In this document: one piece after another, positions 1 through 9,500 of the stretch
How the letters are laid out: each line of letters opens with the position of its first letter
Position numbering within the stretch: position 1 is the stretch's first letter
Source of the DNA: an uncultured Saprospiraceae bacterium
GTDB taxonomy: Bacteria; Bacteroidota; Bacteroidia; Chitinophagales; Saprospiraceae
DNA length: 13,864 nucleotides
Direction of reading: 5' to 3'
Assembly: GCA_937921525.1 (NCBI GenBank)
Contig: CAKZUM010000183.1
Coordinates: forward strand, 1-13,864
Translations under genes and position numbers: made by a program
Notes under the pieces: generated by a model
Databases searched by the model: none
The model's input: the letters and a program-made list of their open reading frames with translations, nothing else
Told to the model about the DNA's origin: nothing

Positions 1-133
1 CGCCTTTACTTCCTGCATAGGCTGGATTCAAGGCTATTTTATTGAACATAAATTGCGTGTACTGGACGTACTGTTGCGCATCCAGTTGAAAGGCTAAGCC
101 TAGCAAAATTGTAAATAGGTATATTTTTTTCAT
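1..133 (-). CDS. PorP/SprF-family type IX secretion system membrane protein, N-terminal fragment (cut by window edge)
   Basis: ATG at 131-133 opens a frame that runs off the left edge after 44 codons. The first 19-20 residues (MKKIYLFTILLGLAFQLDAQ) form a classic signal peptide: two Lys, a hydrophobic core, and probable cleavage after LDA before QQ. The mature start reads QYVQYTQFMFNKIALNPAYA followed by GSKG. This matches the hallmark N-terminus of PorP/SprF proteins (Q.TQ.M.N....NPAYAGS), which are outer-membrane beta-barrel proteins of about 300 residues. In Flavobacterium johnsoniae, SprF is needed for export of the adhesin SprB, encoded just upstream, and type B cargo generally depends on such a partner. 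Here the gene lies 132 bases downstream of a type B cargo gene on the same strand, so a cognate cargo-partner pair is likely. No Shine-Dalgarno site is visible before the ATG, only an A/T-rich stretch, as is usual in Bacteroidota. Whether it is PorP-like or SprF-like cannot be decided from this fragment. Confidence 0.85.
   Translation of the reverse strand, partial: MKKIYLFTILLGLAFQLDAQQYVQYTQFMFNKIALNPAYAGSKG
77..133 (-). other. Signal peptide of the PorP/SprF-like protein
   Basis: Residues 1-19 show a Lys-Lys n-region, a hydrophobic core (IYLFTILLGLAF) and a short polar c-region ending LDA before QQ. This is a Sec signal peptide typical of Bacteroidota outer-membrane proteins, and it supports the chosen start. 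Confidence 0.75.
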
Positions 134-147
134 AAAAAATAAGTTTT

Positions 148-261
148 AGAACAGAGAAGTGAGAATAGAGAGCAGAGATGATTTTCGTATAAAATCAGAC
201 GATAGTTAATCGTTATCTATACGAAATATATCTCTGTTCTCTGCGCTCTATTCTCTACTCT
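148..261. repeat. Long imperfect inverted repeat made of two opposed 7-base repeat arrays
   Basis: On the + strand, 148-175 reads as four heptamers: AGAACAG, AGAAGTG, AGAATAG, AGAGCAG, then AGATGAT. On the - strand, 261 down to 234 reads AGAGTAG, AGAATAG, AGCGCAG, AGAACAG, then AGATATA. The two arrays face each other and can pair in more than one register: 161-177 with 239-255 (16 of 17 positions), or 148-157 with 231-240 (10 of 10). Inside them TTTCGTAT (183-190) pairs with ATACGAAA (219-226), and a small hairpin lies at 199-213. In the transcript this would be a hairpin of about 110 bases between the two genes. It could act as a terminator, attenuator or RNA-stability element, or be a dispersed intergenic repeat; there is no clean U-tract directly after the stem. 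Confidence 0.75.
199..213. other. Small apical hairpin within the intergenic inverted repeat
   Basis: ACGAT (199-203) and ATCGT (209-213) form a perfect 5-bp stem around a 5-base loop, AGTTA. It sits at the tip of the larger inverted repeat and could cap its stem. Confidence 0.5.
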
Positions 262-265
262 CAAA

Positions 266-530
266 TTACCGCTGTAAGAATATATAACCACTCAAAGTTG
301 TTCCAGCAGGATCATTCACTCGGAGTATATAGTAATATGTTCCAGCAGGTAAAATGGCTCCGTTATAAGTGCCATCCCAATCATTTTGGTAGTTGTCAGA
401 GAAGTAAATCTCATCGCCATATCTATTATAAATAGACAGTGAACTATTTGGATGATTGGCTAAACATGGTACTATAAACGTGTCATTGAATCCATCATTA
501 TTAGGGGTCACAAATTCTCCTGCGAAACAA
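266..530 (-). other. T9SS type B C-terminal sorting domain (CHU_C / gliding motility-associated, TIGR04131-like)
   Basis: The last 88 or so residues begin CFAGEFVTPNNDGFNDTF. They continue with SLSIYNRYGDEIYFS, NDWDGTYNG and LPAGTYYYILRV, and end SGYIFLQR at the stop codon. The order TPN-DG-ND, then YNR-G, W-DG and LP-GTYYY is the diagnostic pattern of this family. It directs export through the T9SS outer-membrane translocon. Confidence 0.93.
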
Positions 531-3500
531 TCAATCCCTTCCCCGATAACAATGGTCGCAATTGCTTCTGCACATAAATCAGGACATTCTTTTTGGCAAA
601 TTTGATAAGTAAAAGATTCTACACCTACCGCATTTTCATTTGGTATATAGGTGTATACGCCGAATCCATTTGGAATGACTCGTCCTAATTGTAAGTCTGT
701 TAATATGGTAATCGTTGCATCTGTAGATTGGATGAAATCGTTTTCTAATAAATTAATATCTTGGATTTCATTCATACCAAAATTGTAAAAATCTTCTACA
801 GCAGCTGGTGCTACATTATGGGAAACCCGTAAGGTATCAGAAGAAGTTACTCCACAGTTATCTGCGACTAAAGACCAGACAAAAGTGTTGGTACCTGTCT
901 GTAAATTTGTGACCAAAGATTTTGGATGATTTGGATCAATGATCCTTGCGTCCGTATCTATTGCTGTCCAGAAACCACTTGTGGATTGAGGAGTGGTTGC
1001 TGTTAAATTCACCTCCTCTTCACAAGCGAAAAGAGTACCTGTCGTGTGCGCTAATTCCTTTGTTGGATTTTCAACTGTTACGGTTGTAAATACTTGCTCC
1101 ACGATTCCTTCACCCGTATAAGCATCAGAGGTACAATCCCCGACAGATGCTAATACATAATAGTCTCCTGCATCTCTAACATCTACATCTGATAAGGTTA
1201 AGGATTCCCCAGAACCGACAAACTCATTAGTCTCCTGCTTAAACCATTCATAGGTATTTCCTTGTACTGGATTGGCGATATATAATCGCAAATCATTACC
1301 TGCACATACAGGGCCTGTATTGGCGGCGAATGGTTGACTAGGACTTCCTTGTATTCCCACTTCAATACTGCTAATAGCTGAAGCGCAACCGTCTCTGACA
1401 ACACTCAAGGAATAAGTACCTGCTTGTTGAAGTGTCGAATTATTAATGATAGGATTATGTATATTTGAAGAGAATCCAGCTGGTCCGACCCAACGATATG
1501 TTAATGTTGGATCATATGCGGTTTCTAATAAAATTGGTTCGCCTTCACATAGCGGCGCTTCTGTAGATCCATTCGCTGCAAGGGCTGGCGCAGCAGGCAA
1601 GGCATTCACAACAGCGGTCATTGGTGAGGATGGTAAAGATCCGCAACCATTGACGTACACTTTGACCGTGTAATCTCCTTCGTGTATTGCTGACGCGCTC
1701 GGAATGATTAAATCTTGCGTAGCGACCATAAAACCATTTGGTCCACTCCACTCGTATCGAACAAAATTTCCATTGGCAATATTAGATACCATCATACGAA
1801 TTTCTTCTCCTTCACAAGTGCTTCCATCATAGCTGATCGTAGGTGTCATTGGCTGACTACTGATTAGTACTTGCGTACTTACTGCTGCTGCCTCACATCC
1901 TTCTTTGCTAACGATTAAAGTATAGACGCCGCTACTCGCAGTTGTCATATTAAATACCGTTGGATCTTCTACAAAAGATACGAAGTCGTTTGGCCCAGTC
2001 CATTCATAAGTAGCACCCGGAATACTTGGGGCATCCAGTTGTACAATATCTCCTTCACAATAATTTCCAGTAATCTCTGGTAAGGTCACTACAGGCATTT
2101 CGTTTACGACTACCTCCGTGTACATACCTTCAACAATGCCACCATTTTGATCTGGTAGACTACTTACGGAACAACCATTCCGTTCTACCGTCAAGAAGAA
2201 CATATGGCTACCCATTGGTAAATCATAGGTTTCGTATCGTTGACTATTTGACACCAGTTCATAGGTCGCTGAACCATCTGGTAAAATAATTTCTCGATAC
2301 CAACTATAAGTCACGCCCGGTAAAGCACTCGCCATTATTTGTACTGCCTCTCCTTGACACACTGGACCTGTATTGGTCATCAATGGCAATTCTGGAATAT
2401 CGTGAATATTGATTAATTTAGATAAAGAAACTTCTGATACACAGCCATTATTATTTACAGTTCTTACTCGCCATGCACCACTTTCATACAAGTGAAAATA
2501 CTCGGCTTTTGAAATAGCGATGGAAGGTTGATCCGTCCATAGTGCTGGTTCAGAAAAAGAAGCTCTATCTCCAGAGAATTGTCCAAGCGTCATTGATGGT
2601 GGAATCCATTGATACGTAGCTCCTTGTTGTGGCGTTTGTACTTGCATGACCAATAAATCTCCATCGCAAATATCGGAGACTACCTGAAGCGTTGGTTGAG
2701 TCGGTCTTGGATTCAAGACGACTGTCGTATAACTTGGTTCAGATTCGCATCCATCTATGATACTGACTAAGGCATATAGACCTGCCTCTTGAACAGAAAT
2801 ATTTTCGATGCTTGCTGGGGATTGAACAGTAGATACAAAACCATTTGGTCCTGACCATCTGTAACTATCCGCTACCGTTGATGTGGAAAGTTGTAAATTA
2901 TCTCCTTCACATACTACATAACTTGTTGCTAGTTCAGGGGCTGCTGGTTGTGCATTTACAATCAATTCTTTGGCAGAAGAAATACTAGAGACACAACCAT
3001 CTACCATAACTCTCACAGAAACAATTCCTGTATAATCTGCTGAAATATTTTGTAAGACCAAGCTAGAAGTTGTTGTTGTATCTAACATGGTACTAATTCC
3101 TTGGATAGACCAATAATAGGTCACACTAGCACCTGTATAATTATTGGCTGATAAAATCACCGTCTCCCCTTCGCATACATTAGGGGTCACTAGCTGCACC
3201 TCGGGGGTAGTTGGTGGCGTGCTAATAGCGATAAATTGAGAAGCAACCTGCGCTTGGCAGCCACTAGCATCCGTCACCAATACGGTATAAGTACCAGCAT
3301 CTTCATTTGATAAATTAGCCAATACGGGACTCCCTGCTGTAGAGGTAAATCCATTAGGCCCTGTCCATTCAAATTGATAAGGTCCAACGCCACCTGTGAC
3401 TGTTGTATTTAAAGTCAAGGTAGTAGTTGGTGCTGCACAATTAATATTTCCAGAGGTAATCTGTACTACTGGTGGTGCATCAATATTCACTACGTATGGT

Positions 3501-6500
3501 TCTGATAATAAAGAGGAACAACCATTAATCGTAACGCTTAATGTGTACAATCCATTAAGGGCGGTAGTCGCAGGGCTTAGAGTCAACCTAGGGCTATTCG
3601 GATAAGCCCCTGATGTTGTTGAACCAAAAGGCCCCGTCCATTCATAATCAACTTCAATTCCTGTATAAATCGGAGCATTTAATGTTAACAGCGTACCGCT
3701 GCAAACATCACCCTCTGCACTAATCGTTGGCTTATCTGGAATCCTTGAAATATCGACCGTTGTGGAGTAAGCATTTTCACAGCCACTACTATTTCTAACT
3801 ACTACTGTATAATCTCCTGAGTAAGCATCCGTCGCATTTGGTAAGAATGGATTTTGTGCGCTTGAGGCAAAACCATTTGGCCCTGTCCATTCATAAGTTA
3901 AGCCTGCTGGATTGCCATTCGGCATGGCAAACAATTGTAAATCATCCATCGCTTCTACGCACTCCATTCCATTATTAGAAATGGTGAGTGTTGGAGCGGT
4001 ATAAATTTCTAAATTAAATACATCCGATATGTTGGTACATCCGTCTACAGTAATTTGTACTCGATACGCTCCTGCATCTGCCGTTGTTACTGGGAAAACA
4101 GTAAAGGTATTCGAGTGAATATCCGTTAAAATTTGTCCATCCTTTGTCCATTGGAAATCTACCGCACTCGCCCACTCTTCTTTCGTACTAATCGTCACAC
4201 TACCACCTTCACAAGTCGGTGCGGAAGCGGTGATAATTGGTTCGTGGTTACCTTGTGTTATATCTACATTCACGGAGGTAGCTAAGGCACTACATCCATT
4301 AGCATCTATTACATTCAAAGTATAAATACCACTCTTACTTGCATCTATATTTATTAGAGAAGGGTCTTCTGTAAAAGCACTAAAATTATTTGGACCTGAC
4401 CATTCATATTGGTAAGGGGCTAATCCGCCGACAACCGTAGCATTGAAGGTCACTTCTTCACTTCCCGTCGCACAGGATAGTGGGGCTACTGATGCTATGC
4501 TAGCTACTGGACTTTCATAAATTTCTAGTGCATACGGCGCACTAGTAATCGTACAGCCATCGACTACAATACTTACAAAATAATTTGCTTCGTCCGATAA
4601 ACTTACTGGGTCAAAAATTAAAGTTGGGCTATTCACATTTGGAATGGCTACCGTATCTTTATACCAAGTATAAACGATACTACTACCTGAGTAAGCGGGT
4701 ACAGATAAAGTGATTTTTCCACCTTCACAACTCGGTCCACTCGGAATAATAAACGGTGCATTTTGATCGTCTGCTACATTTAATATTTCCGTTGCCGCAT
4801 TTGCAGTACAGCCATTCTCATCTACTACTTCTAAAGTGTAAGTTCCATTTACTAAAGCACCCGCGCTTGGAATTGTTGGGTTTGCTAAAGTGGAGACAAA
4901 ATCATTTGGTCCCGTCCACTTATAAGAAACGATTGCGCCACTTCCTTCAAACACGTTGGCTAACAACTGAACATCAGATGCTGCACAATCTTCATTCAAA
5001 TCATAGGTCGTACTCGGTGTCAAAATTGGTGGTTGCCAGACCACTACTTCCGTCGTATCTGTTTGACCGATACAACCTTCTGCCAATACCGTCAATTCGT
5101 ATAAAGTTGTCGTTTGAATATTATCAAATATCGGAGTTCTTGAAGTAGATATAATCGTAGAGTCTCCTACTACACGCCATTCGTAAATGGCATTCGATTC
5201 TTCCCCTCCTATCAGTTCAATAGAAGCACCTTGACATATTGGTCCATTATTAAAAGCTAAGGCTCTAGGTATTGGATTGATAACTACCTCTATCGGTTCT
5301 GAACTAATCGTACATCCATTCGCATCTATCACTCGCACTGTCCATGCCCCTGCAAGGTAAGCAGGGTTGTCACTATTGATAATAGTGTTGCCTTCTGAAG
5401 TTACTAAATTCGGATAGGTAATAAGCGTTTGATCGCTACCTCCTAGTGGGCCTACCCATTCAAAAGTTACTCCTTCTGAACTACTACTGAGTATTAAATC
5501 TTCTCCGTTACAAATCGGACTATTCGTTACAAAACTTGGTGTTTCTCTTGGTGGATGAATCACATTTACATCTACAAATCCAACGGCTGTACAGCCACTA
5601 GAATTTGTTACGGTCACACCATATTGTCCATTATTAGCAATGGTCACATCTATTAAACTTGGTTCTGGTAAATCAGAACTGAATCCTGCTGGACCAGACC
5701 AATCGTAACTTACTGCATTTGTTGCATTGGCAGATAAGGATAATATTTCTCCTGTACAAAGTCCTTGTGTTAGAATGATTGGATCAACTGTAGGCGCACT
5801 AAGTGTTTCTAAGTTGAATGTATCTGATGCAATTACACAACCATCTATATCAATCACGACAGAATAATTACCTTGGTGTATAGTTGTATCTACTGGATTA
5901 ATAATAATCGTATTGGTATTTAAACCAGTAATATTCGCACTAACATTATTTGGTGTTGACCAAGTATAAGTGACACTATTCCCTTCATAGGTCGGTACTT
6001 CTAAAATAATTTCTTTGCCAGCACAAGCTACATTGTTGATATTAATTTGTGGTTCTAAAAAGTCATCTGTAATATCTAATTCTTGAGTAGCTAAAACACT
6101 TTCACAACCATTTGCATCTGTTACCATCAAGGTATAAATCCCTGTTGCGGCACTCGTAATATTTACAATGGTCGCTACAGAATCTGCGGAGATAAAGTTA
6201 TTTGGTCCAGACCATTCATATTTGTATGGAGCCACCCCACCTCTAGGGAAGGCAATGAAGTTTAATTCTCCTTGTCCTTCTACGCAGGCTTGAGCGACAA
6301 TCGTAGATATACTAGCTACTGGTTCTTCATACACTTCTAATAATAAAGTGTCTGATGTGGTGGTACAGCCATCTACTTGCACTTGCACCCAGTAATTTCC
6401 ATTGTCTTCTGTAGTTGCTGGACTTAGTATTAGTTGGTTACTAATATTCGTGATAGCTGTGCCATCTTTAAACCAGTTATAGGAAACAGCAACTCCTGCA

Positions 6501-9500
6501 AATTCTTGAATACTTAGTTCTATCCGCTCGCCCTCACATACGCTACCTGTGTATTGCAAGTTGGGTCTATTTGGATTACCTGTTACATCTATTACTGTTT
6601 CTGCTGTTGCAGTACATCCATTTGCATCTGTAATTTCAACGATATATGTACCTGTCAAAATTCCTTCTGCATTTGGAAGTGTTGGATTTTGATCAATAGA
6701 ACTAAATCCACTTGGACCTGACCATGAATAGCTATATGGTGCCGCCCCTCCTGTGGGACTCGCCAGCAACCCTAAATCCGTCATCGGGTCTACACATTCT
6801 GTACCTGTATTACTTGCCGTTACACTTGGGGCTTCATTAACAAAAATAGTTGTCTGACCTACTGGTGAAATACAGCCAGCTATATCAAGCGTCAACCAAT
6901 AGGTATAAGTACCTGCTATGGCTATGTTATTGATAATAGGATTTTCGTCATTAGAAAATACCGTTGATCCTACAGTCGAAGGATTTGAAGCATACCAATT
7001 ATATACCGTGCCTGATGGATAATTTCCACCAGCAAATAACTGTACTTCTGAGCCGATACATACTGGCCCATCGTTTGTTGGCAATGGCATCGCTGGAATC
7101 TCATTGATAATAATTTCTATCTCTTCTGATACTGCCGTACATCCATTGGCATCTGTTACTCGTACTCGATACGCCCCCGCTTTGTAGGCCATATTTTCTG
7201 GACTCAATGTCGTGATGCTATCTGAAGTCGTCAAGCCTGCAAAGGTGTTCAAGGTCTCTTCACTCGCTCCTAATGGGCCGAGCCATTCGTATAAGACGCC
7301 TGTTGTACTAGAACTTAATACTATATCTTCGCCTTCACATATTGGACTATTCGACACGATACTTGCCGTTGGATTAATCGCTAAAATCTCTGTTACCATT
7401 ACAAAATCAACTGCTGTACAGCCACTCGAATTAGTGACCGTTACAGCATATTGACCGTTATCTGCCACACTTACACTTGAAATTGTAGGATTGGGTAAAC
7501 TGGAAACGAAACCAGCTGGACCTGCCCAATTATATTGTGCAGCATCCGTGGCGTTAGCAAATAACTCTAAAACTTCACCTGTGCATACTCCACTTAATAC
7601 ATAAGTAGGAGCCACTGTTGGTGCAGGCAAAGTTTGTAACAAGAAGGTGTCTGATTGTATAATACAATCGTCCACCTCCACTACAACTGAATAATTTCCT
7701 TGATGGATCGTACTATCCATCGGACTGACAATTATCTCATTCGTGTTTAATCCAGTTATATTTGTGTTTGTTGGTGTAGACCATGTGTAAGTCACATTAC
7801 TTCCACTATAGGCAGGGATGCTTAATTTGACTTCACCGCCTTCACAACTTAGATCTGATATATTGATCGTTGGTTCTACAATTCCATTTCTAATATCTAC
7901 TGTTTGTGAAGCTATGGCTGCTACACATCCATTATTATCTCTTACCTCTAAAGTGTAAGTGCCACTTGCACTTGCTTCTATATTTATTAAGCTGGCAATA
8001 GAGTCCGTTGATACAAAATCATTTGGTCCGCTCCACGTATAAGTGTACACACCACTACCTCCTGCTGGTAAAGCTACTAGCATTAATTCCTCTATACCTA
8101 CGACACAATCTTGGTTCGTTACCATCGCAATACTCGCACTTGGTTGCTCGTATACTTCTACTGATAGTGTATCTGATATTGTTGTACAACCATCTACTTC
8201 TACCATAACATAGTAGTCGCCTATATCTGCAATTGAAGTTGGATTCAAGATTAATTGGTTGCCTATATTTGTAAAGGCAACCCCATCTTTGAACCAGCTG
8301 TAGTTGACAGCTACTCCTTCAAATTCTTGAATACTCAGCGTACTTGATTGACCTTCACAGGCTACTCCTGTATAAACTAAATTTGGTCTACTCGGATTCC
8401 CAGTTACATCTATTATCGTTTCTGCTGTAGCGGTACATCCATTGGCATCTGTTATTACTACAATGTATGAACCTGACTGATCATCCTCTACATTTGGTAG
8501 TACTGGATTTTGTTCTATGGAAGCAAAATCATTTGGCCCTGTCCATGAAAAAGTATAGGGGGCTGTACCACCTGCTGGTGCGGAGCTTATAATTAAATCT
8601 GTTGTTGGGTTAACGCATTCTGTCCCATTATTGGATGCGGTCACAGTCGGTAATTCTCTGATGACTGCTAATGTGATCCCAGCAGGTGAAGTACAGTTAT
8701 CTGTTGTTACTGTCAACCAGTAAAAGAAATTTCCTGGTGCTGTAAAATTTGAAAATGATGGATTTTGTTCGTTGGATATAACCGTCCCACCCGTAGCAGG
8801 ATTACTATTATACCATTGGAAGGTCGTGCCTTCTGGATAGTCAGCACCTGCGCTTAGGATCATTTCCTCTCCGAAGCAAACAGGTCCATTGTTCTTAGGT
8901 AATGGTGCATCTGGGATTGTATTTATCACAACTTCTACTGGCTCAGAAGCCGCTGAATTACAACCTTCTCCATTTTGACAAATCAATGTCCAAACACCCT
9001 GGTCATAAGCTGCATCACCAAAAGGAATTGTAGTGGTATTTACATCCGTTACTAATAATGGATTCGATAAAGTAGTAGTACTACTTCCATCTGGACCAAT
9101 CCAAATATACATATCGCATATTGCACTTGTTTGAAGTGTTAAGTCTTCTCCATCACATATTGGCGCATTCGTTTGTAAGGTTGGTGCTTCCTCCAAAGAG
9201 TTAATCGTCACATTGACGGTAGCGGCTTCAGATATACAATTACCTTGTACAATTCTTACTTCATATACTCCTACGTCTGTAATACTTGCATTGGAAGAAA
9301 CGAAAGGGTTTTGATCTGTAGAAGTGAAGCCATTAGGGCCTGTCCACGCATAAGAGTCTGCCATGGTTTCCGTACCAATTTGTAATAAGTCGCCTAAACA
9401 AATCGCCACGTCTTCTACAATAGGTGTATTAGGAGGTGTAATTAAAATTAATTCAAAAGGCTGCGATATAACAGATGCGCATCCGTCTATGGTTACCTGT

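Larger units (their letters stand above)
134..265 (-). other. Intergenic gap between adhesin and porP/sprF-like gene
   Basis: The 132-base gap holds no gene. It is almost filled by the hairpin-forming repeat described separately. I find no convincing Bacteroidota promoter (TTG...TAnnTTTG) ahead of the downstream ATG, so co-transcription with the adhesin gene is plausible but unproven. Confidence 0.6.

Noticed and set aside
124..139. Runs of six and seven A/T around the porP/sprF-like start as a phase-variation switch
   Set aside because: Runs this short are expected in A/T-rich DNA, and Lys-Lys after Met is normal for signal peptides; there is no evidence of slippage.
148..261. Intergenic hairpin as a textbook Rho-independent terminator
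   Set aside because: In the transcript direction the stem is long, imperfect and not GC-rich, and it is not followed directly by a clean U-tract, so I call it a repeat with possible regulatory effect instead.
1198..1404. Short minus-strand frames in other phases (also near 1545-1751 and 10665-10910)
   Set aside because: They overlap the giant gene fully in another phase, and their translations show no family features.
4756..5148. Open frame of about 130 codons on the + strand
   Set aside because: It lies antisense to the Ig array. Its His/Leu-rich translation has no recognisable domain, and part of it (NHLV.STYK) recurs at about 8008 simply because it is the reverse of the repeated WTGPNDF segment.
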